A stretch of 57,068 nucleotides of DNA, taken from an uncultured Eubacteriales bacterium (lineage in GTDB: Bacteria > Bacillota > Clostridia > Oscillospirales > Oscillospiraceae). The stretch's first letter is position 1. The number at the start of each line of letters is the position of its first letter. Where the stretch lies: assembly GCA_900316745.1 (NCBI GenBank), contig ONEB01000013.1:1-57068 (forward strand), in the 5' to 3' direction. Under the pieces are notes generated by a model. The model ran no database searches. It had not been told where the DNA came from and saw only the letters and a program-made list of their open reading frames with translations. The translations under genes were made by a program, and so were the position numbers. This document shows positions 15,690 to 23,504 of this stretch, one piece after another.

Positions 15690-16709
15690 TTATTTCCCGA
15701 AGCCGCAGTTCGGCCAGGTGCAGGTAGGGCAGCTGAGACACAGCCCGCCGTGACCGAGCTTTTTCAGATCCCGCTTCGTCACGCGCACGCCCGCCGCGAT
15801 GCGCGGGAGCATCAGGTCGAAGATCGTGGTCTTGGCGTACATGACGCAGCCCGGCAGACCCATGACGGGCATGCCGTCGTCAAAGTACCCGAGCAGGAAC
15901 ATCGCGCCCGGGAGCACCGGGGCGCCGTAGGTGACAATCTCGCAGCCGGTGGCCTTGATCGCGCCGGGCGTGCGGTCGTCGGGATCGACGCTCATGCCGC
16001 CCGTGCATAGCACCATGTCCACGCCTGCCGCGTGATAGTCCAGCACCGCCTGCGTGATGGCGTCCATATCGTCGCCGGGCGTGCAGTGGTGCGTCACCTC
16101 GATGCCGAAGCGCTGGAGCTTGCGGATGATGACGGGCGTGAAGGCGTCCTCGATGAGACCCTTGGCGACCTCGTTTCCGGTCGTGACAAGGCCAGCGGTT
16201 TTGAGCCTGTACGGCAGCAGCTCCAGCAGAGGCTTGTCGCCGCAGACGGTCTCGGCCTCGCGCAGCTGATCTTCCGCAATGACCAGCGGGATCACGCGCA
16301 TGCCCGCGAGCTTGTCTCCCTCCCTGACGGGCGTGTTGCCGTGGCGCGTCGCGATCATGATCTCATCGAGACTGTTCACAGCCTCCAGCCGCTCGACGTC
16401 CACGCGAAAGAGCCCGTCGAATTCCGCGGTCAGCTCGATCTTGCCCTCCTTGGGGGCGCTGGCGCGCATACCGTCGCTCTGGCACAGCGCGCGCAGGCGC
16501 TCCGCCGCCTCGTCTTCGTGGAGCATGCCCTCGGACTTCTCCCAGACATACAGCGACTCCTTGCCCATGCTCAGGAGCACCGGGATGTCCTCTGTAGTTA
16601 CAACGTGGCCCTTGCGGAAGCGGGCGTCCTTCGTCACGCCGGGGATGATCTGCGTCATGTCATGACACAGCACATGGCCGACGGCATCGACGGTTTTGAC
16701 CAGTTTCAT
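15690..16709 (-). CDS. Molybdopterin-binding (MoeA/MogA-like) protein with Cys-rich tail
   Basis: A 339-residue protein whose central part is a molybdopterin-binding (MoCF_biosynth) domain: TTGNEVAKGLIEDAFTPVI, later VLCTGGMSVDPDDRTPGAI and MGLPGCVMYAKTTIFDLML. It lacks a full-length MoeA architecture. The last 16 residues contain four cysteines (CLSCPTCTWPNCGFGK), a possible metal- or cluster-binding tail. It probably takes part in metal insertion or cofactor hand-over for the aldehyde oxidoreductase. The start overlaps the stop of the radical SAM gene (ATGA). Similar genes accompany molybdenum hydroxylases in other anaerobes; the exact step is unknown. Confidence 0.82.
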   Translation of the reverse strand: MKLVKTVDAVGHVLCHDMTQIIPGVTKDARFRKGHVVTTEDIPVLLSMGKESLYVWEKSEGMLHEDEAAERLRALCQSDGMRASAPKEGKIELTAEFDGLFRVDVERLEAVNSLDEIMIATRHGNTPVREGDKLAGMRVIPLVIAEDQLREAETVCGDKPLLELLPYRLKTAGLVTTGNEVAKGLIEDAFTPVIIRKLQRFGIEVTHHCTPGDDMDAITQAVLDYHAAGVDMVLCTGGMSVDPDDRTPGAIKATGCEIVTYGAPVLPGAMFLLGYFDDGMPVMGLPGCVMYAKTTIFDLMLPRIAAGVRVTKRDLKKLGHGGLCLSCPTCTWPNCGFGK

Positions 16710-17995
16710 TCCAAATCACCTCTTGCTGTTATTGGCGTCAGATAGTTTGCGCAAAACGGCACGATCGCGCCGTCGCGGTAGACGTGCAGCGTGCACTGGC
16801 GCAGCCGCTCGACGTTCAGATTCATCGCGTCCTGAAACGCCATGGCCGAGAGCGTGAGGCTCTGCTGGCGCAGGCGGTAGAGAAAAGCGTCGAAGTCCAT
16901 CTCGCCGGAAAGATCCGGCTGCGGCTCGTCCGGCGCGCGCCGCCAGTGCTTGGCGACATAGGCGCGGTTGTCCTGCGCCTTTCCCCGCGTGCGCGAGGCG
17001 TGCTGAAAGCGGGCAAGCGGGCGCAGGCTGCCGTTTTCCTCCAGCAGGAACGCCGCGTGGAACCCGCAGAGCGGATGATCGCACCGCGAGGGGAGAAAGG
17101 CGTCCGCGGGGATACCCGCCTGCGCGGTCAGATCCGCCATGAGCCGGTCGAGCGTATAGCGCACCTGAGGCGCGGCCTCATGCCGACCGAAATAGCTCAC
17201 GGGCTGAAAATGCACGCCGCGCACGGCGGGGACGTGTTCGCACGCAAAGCGAACGAGTTCGCCGAGCGCGCGGTCGTTCACGCCGGGCACGACGGTGGGC
17301 ACGAGCGTGACGCCGAGACGGAACGCATCGCAGACGCGGATCGCCTCCGTCTTCTCTTTCAGCAGCGGCTTACCGCGCAAAGACTCATAAATCTCATCAT
17401 CCGTGCCGTCAAACTGCAGAAACACGATATCCAGCCCCGCCTCGGCGAGGCGCGCGGCATAGTCCGGATCCGTCGCGAGACGCAGACCGTTGGTGTTCAG
17501 CTGCACGCAGCTGCACCCGGCGTCCTTTGCAAAGCGGACAAGGCGGGGCAAATCGTCCCGCAGCGTCGGCTCGCCGCCGCTCAGCTGCAGCAGCACCGGG
17601 CCGCATTGGCGGACGATGTCTGTGATCGCAGCCTCGATCGCCTCCGCCGTCGGGTCTTCCTGCGCGCTCCCGCCGTCGGCAAAGCAGAAGCGGCAGCGCA
17701 GATCGCACCGGCGCGTGACCTCGAGCAGCACGCAGCAGCTCCCGGCCTGATGATCGCCGCAGAGCCCGCAGTCCGACGGGCAGCGCTGCCCCTCCCCCTC
17801 TGCCATCGCGGGCTCGGAGAGCAGCCACGCTTCAAAATCCCGCTTTCCCTGCCAGACGAGCGCGCGGAAATCGCCGTGCGCGGGGCAGGTTTTTTCTAAA
17901 AATACGCGCCCGTCCTCCTCGCGGCAGAGCGCGGCGGGGAGATTTTTCAGGCACACGGGACAGACGGAGCGCGTGGATCGGATGATCTCGCCCAT
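16706..17995 (-). CDS. Radical SAM protein of the aldehyde oxidoreductase cluster (TrsS-like)
   Basis: A 429-residue radical SAM enzyme. The N-terminus has a zinc-ribbon-like region (CPVC at 12-15, CREE, CPAHGDF) and a cysteine-rich linker (CPSDCGLCG), then the radical SAM motif CDLRCRFC (C97, C101, C104), followed by LQLSGGEPTLRDDLPRLV. I relate it to the family called TrsS that accompanies Desulfovibrio-type molybdenum aldehyde oxidoreductases; this is from memory. The reaction is unknown. The start (17993-17995) is one base after the GTPase stop; the in-frame extension upstream is spurious. Co-transcription with xdhC and others points to cofactor maturation. Confidence 0.82.
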   Translation of the reverse strand: MGEIIRSTRSVCPVCLKNLPAALCREEDGRVFLEKTCPAHGDFRALVWQGKRDFEAWLLSEPAMAEGEGQRCPSDCGLCGDHQAGSCCVLLEVTRRCDLRCRFCFADGGSAQEDPTAEAIEAAITDIVRQCGPVLLQLSGGEPTLRDDLPRLVRFAKDAGCSCVQLNTNGLRLATDPDYAARLAEAGLDIVFLQFDGTDDEIYESLRGKPLLKEKTEAIRVCDAFRLGVTLVPTVVPGVNDRALGELVRFACEHVPAVRGVHFQPVSYFGRHEAAPQVRYTLDRLMADLTAQAGIPADAFLPSRCDHPLCGFHAAFLLEENGSLRPLARFQHASRTRGKAQDNRAYVAKHWRRAPDEPQPDLSGEMDFDAFLYRLRQQSLTLSAMAFQDAMNLNVERLRQCTLHVYRDGAIVPFCANYLTPITARGDLE

Positions 17996-17996
17996 G

Positions 17997-19013
17997 TCAC
18001 TCCCCCATGCCGAAGCTTTCCCGCTTATGCACCGTGACCTCCAGCTGAAAGCGGTCGGAGACGGTCTGCTCCGCACAGGAGATCATGGTGTCGAGCAGCT
18101 TCGCCTCGCAGGCGGCCGTCGCGTTGATGACGACGGCGAGCTCCGTGCACCGGCGCGCAAAGGGGCGCGTGATCTCAAGCGGCTGCCCGCTCATCCAGTC
18201 GACCTTGCCGTAATCCCCGTCCGGCGTCCAGGCGAGGAGCTTTAAGTGCGGGATTCGCACGGGGCTGCACGCGATCTCCTCGGCCAGCTCGCGCAGATAC
18301 GCCGTGCCGTCGAAGTCGAAGCAGCAGACGCGGGCGTGATACTGAAAATAGGCCTCGCTGAGGCTCGCCATCTCGTTTTGGAGCGGGTCTCCGTCATAGT
18401 CGATTTCCGGATGGCGCATGGAGGCGCAGCCCTCCATGAGCGCGCGGCAGAGCGCGTCGATCCCGTCGCCCCGGCGGGCGCTGACGGGGAGCACCTCCGC
18501 CTCGGGATAGCATTCGGCGAGATATGCGCAGGCCTCAGCGATCTCCTCCGGCGAGAGGAGATCGCACTTGTTCAGCACAATGAGATCCGCCTCCCGCAGC
18601 TGGGAGTCCTGAATGTGCGCCAGATCGCCCCCGGCGCGCATTTCCGTGAGCGTCGCGGGCTCGACCAGCACCGTGAACGGCGCAAAGTCGAGCTTTTCCT
18701 TCAGTCCGTGGTAGACGTGCTCCAGCGCGCCGACCCCGAAGCCCGGGATGTCCGACACGACAAGTTTTTTCCCCTCGGCAAACCGTGCCTCCACCGTTTC
18801 GATCAGCCGGTCATGGCAGAAGCAGATGCACTCGTCTGTGATCTGCGAGGCGCTGCAGCCGGAGAGCTTGGCAAAGCGGTGGTCGGCGAGCTCCACACCC
18901 TCGCCGAGATCGTTCGAGATCATGGCGACGGCGGGATCGTGTTTGGTCAGCGCCATCATGACCGTGGTTTTCCCGGAACCGAGAAAGCCGCTGATAACTG
19001 CAAATTTTGGCAT
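17997..19013 (-). CDS. G3E (CobW/HypB-like) GTPase, putative metallochaperone
   Basis: A 338-residue GTP-binding protein. The P-loop GFLGSGKTT is at 9-17, the switch region VVSDIPGFG follows, and NKCD gives guanine specificity. Cysteines 62, 64 and 66 (ECICFC) replace the CxCC metal motif of COG0523 metallochaperones and probably bind a metal. The C-terminal domain (about 230-338) resembles the CobW C-terminal region. It sits between xdhC (14-base gap with AGGAG) and the radical SAM gene. A role in metal delivery during molybdenum hydroxylase assembly is inferred from context. Confidence 0.83.
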   Translation of the reverse strand: MPKFAVISGFLGSGKTTVMMALTKHDPAVAMISNDLGEGVELADHRFAKLSGCSASQITDECICFCHDRLIETVEARFAEGKKLVVSDIPGFGVGALEHVYHGLKEKLDFAPFTVLVEPATLTEMRAGGDLAHIQDSQLREADLIVLNKCDLLSPEEIAEACAYLAECYPEAEVLPVSARRGDGIDALCRALMEGCASMRHPEIDYDGDPLQNEMASLSEAYFQYHARVCCFDFDGTAYLRELAEEIACSPVRIPHLKLLAWTPDGDYGKVDWMSGQPLEITRPFARRCTELAVVINATAACEAKLLDTMISCAEQTVSDRFQLEVTVHKRESFGMGE

Positions 19014-19027
19014 GGTTCGTCTCCTTC

Positions 19028-20044
19028 CTATCTTCCGGTTCGTTCCGCGCGCAGGGCGATGAGCTGCGCCGCGATGGAAATGGCGATCTCCTCCGGCGTC
19101 TCCGCGCGGATGGCAAGGCCAATGGGCGACGTGACGCGGTCAAATTCCGCGTCCGCAAAGCCGTATTCCTCCTTGAGCCGCGCCGTGACGCCCGCGATCT
19201 TCCGGCGACTGCCGATGACGCCGATGTAGCAGGCGGGGCTCATCATCGCCTGCGCCTGCACGACGGCATCGAACGCGTGACCGCGCGTCATCACACAGAT
19301 ATAATCTTCCGGCGTGATTGTGACCGAGGCGGCAAGGTTCGTAAAATCGATCAGGCGCACATCCTCCGCATCGGGGAACAGATCCTTTCTCGCAAACTCC
19401 GCGCGGTCGTCCATGGCGACGCAGCGAAAGCCGACCCCGGCGAGCACGGGCACGAGCGCCTGCGCCACATGGCCGCAGCCGAAGACCAGTACCCGCCCGG
19501 AGCTTTGAATTTGCTCCACATAGAAGTCGCGTCCGTCGAGTTCCTCGCGCACGGGACGGCGGCGCATGGCGTCGCGCAGCGCCTCGGGCACATCCAGCCC
19601 GACAAAGCCGCGCTCGCGGGAATAGAGCCCCAGACGGCCGCCAGCGGAGAGCTCGGACACGAGCCAGAGATCGTGCCCCTCGGCGAAGAGCGCCTCCGCA
19701 GCCTCCGCGAGGGCAAGGACACGCTCGTCGCCCGCGGCGAGGAAGTGGAAAAACACCTGCACATCGCCGCCGCAGATCATGCCGAGATCCTGCACATCGT
19801 TCTTCGTGAGCAGAAAGCTCTGCTCGCGGCTCTTCCGGCTCTGCAGCACCTCCTGCGCAAGCTGCTCGGAGCGATATTCCACCGCGCCGCCGCCGATCGT
19901 GCCGCAGATGCGCCCGGTTTTGGAAATGAGCATTCTGGAGCCCGCGCCCCTGGGGGTGGAGCCGGAGGAGGCCACTACCGTGACGAGCACGAGATCCTCT
20001 CCGGCGCGCAGGCGCTGTGCTATCGTTTGAAACATCATTTTCAT
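19028..20044 (-). CDS. xdhC: XdhC/CoxI-family maturation factor for the aldehyde oxidoreductase
   Basis: A 338-residue XdhC-family protein: an N-terminal XdhC/CoxI domain (ATVVASSGSTP-like segment VVASSGSTPRGAGSRMLI, GTIGGGAVE) and a C-terminal Rossmann domain (VLVFGCGHVAQALVPVLAGV and YIGVIGSRRK, ending SPIGLAIRAETPEEIAISI). XdhC proteins bind molybdopterin cofactor and promote insertion of the sulfurated form into xanthine dehydrogenase-type enzymes. The ATG at 20042-20044 overlaps the stop of the phosphatase-HD gene. The client is almost certainly Mop, encoded in the divergent operon. Confidence 0.93.
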   Translation of the reverse strand: MKMMFQTIAQRLRAGEDLVLVTVVASSGSTPRGAGSRMLISKTGRICGTIGGGAVEYRSEQLAQEVLQSRKSREQSFLLTKNDVQDLGMICGGDVQVFFHFLAAGDERVLALAEAAEALFAEGHDLWLVSELSAGGRLGLYSRERGFVGLDVPEALRDAMRRRPVREELDGRDFYVEQIQSSGRVLVFGCGHVAQALVPVLAGVGFRCVAMDDRAEFARKDLFPDAEDVRLIDFTNLAASVTITPEDYICVMTRGHAFDAVVQAQAMMSPACYIGVIGSRRKIAGVTARLKEEYGFADAEFDRVTSPIGLAIRAETPEEIAISIAAQLIALRAERTGR

Positions 20045-21060
20045 CGTACTACCTCCGTTTGACACAGGGTGTTGACTTCCTCGCGCAGCCGCTCCGCCGC
20101 TTTCTGACGGCGCGCGTGCGCTTTCTTCGCCTCCTCGGTGCGGCACTTGGCCTCGCTTGCTGTAAACCGCTCCGCGAGCGGGATCACGCGATCCTCCAGG
20201 ACGCATTTGTCCGCCAGATAGAGGATCGCGGCTTCGTTCAGGGTTGTTCCCGCAAAATCGTGGTGCTGTTCGATGATCTCTGCTGCAGCGGAATAGCCCA
20301 GATCCCGCAGCCAGGCGGCACCGGTCTCGGCATGGTGCTGTTCTGCGCGGGCAACATCGTGCAGCAGCGCAGCGGAAACCAGAAGCGCTGTGTCCAGCTT
20401 CATGGGCAAACGCTCCGCGATGCGCAGCGCCTCTTTCGCCACGGCATGACAGTGCGCCTGGATTTTTTCCCCGGGGGCAGCCGCCTTGAGCAGCGCCTCC
20501 GCCAGAGGCTCTGTGAGCAGTTCCTCCGGCACGAAGCCGACGCATTCCGGGTCGCCCAAGACCGTCAAGGAGGCATAGGGCAGACGGCAGTTCAGGTCGC
20601 CCAAAAGGGTGCGGATCACAAAGCTGTGCGCCACGATGAGCACATCCCCCGTCGTCTCCGAGAGAATCCGCCGCAGCGCCCGCTCGGCGCGCTCCCGCAC
20701 TGCGTCGACCGTCTCGCCGTTCGGCATCGGGAGGGAGAGATCTTTGCCGCGCGCAGCGTAGAGCTCCGGCCAGCGGCGCTGGATCTCTTCAAAATCCAAT
20801 CCGTCCCAGTCGCCGCAGTCGATCTCCCGCAGATCCGGTAAAATACGCAGGTCATCGGAACAATATTTCGCGGTCTCCACCGCTCTTTTGAGGGGGCTGG
20901 CATAGACCGCCTCGAATTGCTTTGACGCCAGCCACCTCGCCGCGCGGCAGGCCTGCATGCGCCCGAGCGCGCCGAGGGGCAGATCCGTATGCCCAAGACA
21001 GGGGCGCGTCCCCAGCGGGAAATCCGGTCTTCCGTGGCGCAGAAGGAAGATCTTTCTCAT
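20041..21060 (-). CDS. Histidine phosphatase-HD domain fusion protein
   Basis: A 339-residue two-domain protein. Residues 1 to about 190 form a histidine-phosphatase (phosphoglycerate-mutase-like) domain with the catalytic RHG at 8-10 and the second histidine in IVAHSFVIR. Residues about 200-300 form an HD phosphohydrolase domain with the HD pair in LLHDVARAEQHH and a later QHHDF. Both domains remove phosphate, so a phosphorylated small molecule or nucleotide is a likely substrate. Its location between xdhC and the nucleotidyltransferase, with ATGA overlaps on both sides, suggests a role in nucleotide-form cofactor processing, but this is inference. Confidence 0.82.
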   Translation of the reverse strand: MRKIFLLRHGRPDFPLGTRPCLGHTDLPLGALGRMQACRAARWLASKQFEAVYASPLKRAVETAKYCSDDLRILPDLREIDCGDWDGLDFEEIQRRWPELYAARGKDLSLPMPNGETVDAVRERAERALRRILSETTGDVLIVAHSFVIRTLLGDLNCRLPYASLTVLGDPECVGFVPEELLTEPLAEALLKAAAPGEKIQAHCHAVAKEALRIAERLPMKLDTALLVSAALLHDVARAEQHHAETGAAWLRDLGYSAAAEIIEQHHDFAGTTLNEAAILYLADKCVLEDRVIPLAERFTASEAKCRTEEAKKAHARRQKAAERLREEVNTLCQTEVVR

Positions 21061-22004
21061 TCCAGCACCCCGCGAAAATAGTCGTCAAAGAGCGCCTCCG
21101 CCTGGGTGCGGACTGCAGAGACGTAATCCTCATACTGTGTGAGCAGCTGCTCCCCCGCCGGGGTAAGGCTGCTCTTCCCGCCGCCTGCGCCGCCCTGCGA
21201 GCGCTCCACCAGCGGGCGGCTAAGCTGGGATTCCAGCGTGCGGATCACATTCCAGCCGCTCGAGTAGCTCAGCTGCATCCGCTGGCAGGCCATGCGCACC
21301 GAGCCCGTCTCCTGCACGAGGGCGAGGAGCATGGCGGCGCGGGAATCGAAAAACGATTTCTCCCTTGCCAGCGAGATCTGCACCACCGGGCGAACCAGCT
21401 GCTCGTTGTGATAGCGGAGGAGATTTTGGTAATCATCGGGCGTGTCCGCGTCGTGGAGGACGCCGGGATCGGAGACGGGAACCTGCTCCATCCGCACGCC
21501 GCAGCGCGAAAACGCCCCCTGCAGGCCGTTTTCCCCGGAGTCTGCGAGAATGCCGTCGATGAGGCGCTCCGAGATCATGGTCGGGTGACCGGGCTTCCCC
21601 TCGCAGACCGGGCAGGCAAGCGATGCATCAGAGCGCAGCAGAGCACGCACCGTCGCCGCCGTGAAGAGCGGGATGTCCACCGGCGTGAAGAGCACGCGGT
21701 CACACTTCCCGCGCAGGTACTGCAGGCCGATGCAGGCCGAGTCGAACATCTGCGTCTCCCGATAGCGCTCATTGCGCAGGAAGACGACCTCGCGGCCCGC
21801 GAGGTGATGCTCCAGCAGCTCAGCCTGATAGCCCGTGATGACGACGATGCGATGCACGCCCGCCTGCTGGAACGTGGTGATCACGCGCTCGGCGATGCTC
21901 ATCTCGCCGATGGTGAGCATGGGCTTAAAGTCGCCCATGCGCGAACTCATGCCCGCCGCCACGATCAGCGCGGCGGTCTCCGGGCGATCCGTACGGCTCT
22001 GCAC
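21057..22004 (-). CDS. MobA/MocA-like nucleotidyltransferase fused to a ModE-type DNA-binding domain
   Basis: A 315-residue fusion. Residues about 10-200 are a molybdopterin nucleotidyltransferase domain (LIVAAGMSSRMGDFKPML, then FTPVDIPLF), like MocA, which attaches CMP to the molybdenum cofactor, the form used by xanthine-dehydrogenase-family enzymes. Residues about 215-315 match the N-terminal winged helix of ModE (SVRMACQRMQLSYSSGW, LVERSQGGAGGGKSSLTPAG), the molybdate-responsive repressor. I relate it to the DVU_1551 type. It heads the minus operon and could sense cofactor status and control the cluster. Start chosen as the ATG of the full NTP-transferase domain. Confidence 0.85.
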   Translation of the reverse strand: MQSRTDRPETAALIVAAGMSSRMGDFKPMLTIGEMSIAERVITTFQQAGVHRIVVITGYQAELLEHHLAGREVVFLRNERYRETQMFDSACIGLQYLRGKCDRVLFTPVDIPLFTAATVRALLRSDASLACPVCEGKPGHPTMISERLIDGILADSGENGLQGAFSRCGVRMEQVPVSDPGVLHDADTPDDYQNLLRYHNEQLVRPVVQISLAREKSFFDSRAAMLLALVQETGSVRMACQRMQLSYSSGWNVIRTLESQLSRPLVERSQGGAGGGKSSLTPAGEQLLTQYEDYVSAVRTQAEALFDDYFRGVLE

Positions 22005-22125
22005 GGCAGTCCCTCCATTTTCTTAATTTTTCTTAAGTATAAACCCGACAGTCCGATTTGTAAAGAAATAACAGTCGATTTTATTGTGAAATGTGTGATA
22101 AACTACAGATAAAGGAGGGAACGGC

Positions 22126-23043
22126 ATGGAAATCTATGTTTACGGCACGGGCTGCGGCGCAGGCGAGCTGACGCGTGAAACGCTCGAGCCAACGCGCATC
22201 GCGGCCTTCGTGGAATCGCAGCCGACGCGGGAGACCTTTCTCGGGCGGCCCGTCATCTCCATATCGATGCTCGCGGAGCGCACCGTTGACCTCCTGATCG
22301 TCACGGCAAAGGACGCACCGGCCTTTCCCTTCTCGCCGGAGAAGGTGCTGTATCTGAAAAATCATCTGGCGCTCATCGACCGCAACCGCTCCTACGACGC
22401 GGCGCGGGCAGCCTTGGGCGATGCCTTTGTCGAACGGCTGCAGCGGCAGGAGGTACCGGTGCGCGCGCCGCTCTGGGACGATGGCTCCCTTGCCGCGCCG
22501 GGTGACTGGGTGCGGTACAAAACGCTCGAGGCGATCTCACGGGCGCTGTGCGCCGTGCCCGGCGCGATGGCGGAGCTCGGCGTCTTTCGCGGGGAGTTCG
22601 CCGCGGCGATGAACGCGCTGCTGCCGGAGCGAAGGCTGTACCTGTTTGATACGTTCGCGGGCTTCGACCCTGCGGAGGCTGCGCCGGAGGGGCTCGCCGA
22701 GGCGCATGAGAACGCCTCTGCCGAAGCGGTGCTGCGCCGTCTGCCGAGAGCGGATAAGGCCGTCATCCGCGCAGGGCTCTTTCCCGCGACCGCAGCGGGA
22801 CTTGAAAACGAGCGATTCGCCCTCGTCTCGCTCGACGCGGATCTGGAGGAGAGCACGCTCGCGGGGCTGCGCTGGTTCGTGCCGCGCATGGAACAGGGAG
22901 GGTATCTCCTGCTGCACGACTGGAACCACCCCGGCCTCCCCGGTGTGCGGGAGGCACTCGCGCGATATGAAGCGGAAACCGGGCAGCACCTTGCCGGCGT
23001 GCCGCTCTGCGACATCACAGGCACGTTGGTCATCCCGTTCTGA
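22126..23043 (+). CDS. TylF/MycF-like SAM-dependent methyltransferase
   Basis: A 305-residue protein. The C-terminal two thirds resemble TylF-type O-methyltransferases: AELGVFRGEFAAAMNALLPE for SAM binding, LYLFDTFAGFDP, VSLDADLEESTLAGLRWF and LHDWNHPGLPGV. The first 90 residues contain a Rossmann-like stretch (MEIYVYGTGCGAGELTRE, then GRPVISISML) of the kind seen in sugar/nucleotide-related proteins. It is divergent from the maturation operon and ends at a terminator, so it may be an independent gene. Substrate unknown. AAAGGAGG precedes the ATG. Confidence 0.75.
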   Translation: MEIYVYGTGCGAGELTRETLEPTRIAAFVESQPTRETFLGRPVISISMLAERTVDLLIVTAKDAPAFPFSPEKVLYLKNHLALIDRNRSYDAARAALGDAFVERLQRQEVPVRAPLWDDGSLAAPGDWVRYKTLEAISRALCAVPGAMAELGVFRGEFAAAMNALLPERRLYLFDTFAGFDPAEAAPEGLAEAHENASAEAVLRRLPRADKAVIRAGLFPATAAGLENERFALVSLDADLEESTLAGLRWFVPRMEQGGYLLLHDWNHPGLPGVREALARYEAETGQHLAGVPLCDITGTLVIPF

Positions 23044-23100
23044 CATCGGACTGAATGACAGTTTTAGAACATTTCGGCGCGTTTTTGTCTAAGATTCATA

Positions 23101-23133
23101 AAAAGCAATTCGGTTTTTCTCCGAATTGCTTTT
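23101..23133 (+). terminator. Terminator after the TylF-like gene
   Basis: AAAAGCAATTCGG (23101-23113) pairs with CCGAATTGCTTTT (23121-23133), with A- and T-tracts on the two sides, so it can work in either direction. Confidence 0.85.
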
Positions 23134-23142
23134 TGTTGTAAG

Positions 23143-23172
23143 TTGATAGAAATCGATCATGTCTATTAAAAT
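23143..23172 (+). promoter_or_regulatory. Promoter of the mop operon
   Basis: TTGATA (23143-23148), 18-base spacer, TAAAAT (23167-23172), 38 bases before the first gene of the aldehyde oxidoreductase operon and just after the preceding terminator. Assigned by consensus only. Confidence 0.5.
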
Positions 23173-23209
23173 ATAAAATAGAAGCAGTATCCGCAGGGGA
23201 GGTATGTCC

Positions 23210-23491
23210 ATGGACGACAAGGAGCTGTTTGAAATCACGGCGCGAAGCGTCGTCGTGGAGGTCACGGACGAGAAGACCGGCGAAGTCTTTCGCAGGGAGC
23301 TGCCCATCGACTTTTACGAAAACGCGAACCTGCTGCGCCTGAGCGGAGAGAATCTGGACGGGAGCACATCACAGCTCGTCTTCTACTCCGCAAGAGGGCT
23401 GGAGCGCATCCGCGATCTCACCGGCAAGGGCTTTGACCACGACCCCTGCGGCGGACACAAACCAAACACGGAAAATCAAAACCAGACATAA
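23210..23491 (+). CDS. Unknown 93-residue protein upstream of mop
   Basis: A small acidic protein with a beta-rich appearance (ARSVVVEVTDEKTGEVFRRE, LPIDFYENANLLRLSGENLD). The ATG at 23210 is chosen because it is seven bases from GGAGG; an in-frame ATG at 23204 is too close. It has no signal peptide or membrane segment. It is the first gene of the mop operon, 13 bases before mop, so it is probably translated together with it. I do not recognise the family. An assembly, redox or regulatory partner of Mop is possible. Confidence 0.7.
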   Translation: MDDKELFEITARSVVVEVTDEKTGEVFRRELPIDFYENANLLRLSGENLDGSTSQLVFYSARGLERIRDLTGKGFDHDPCGGHKPNTENQNQT

Positions 23492-23504
23492 AGGAGGAAA
23501 TGCT

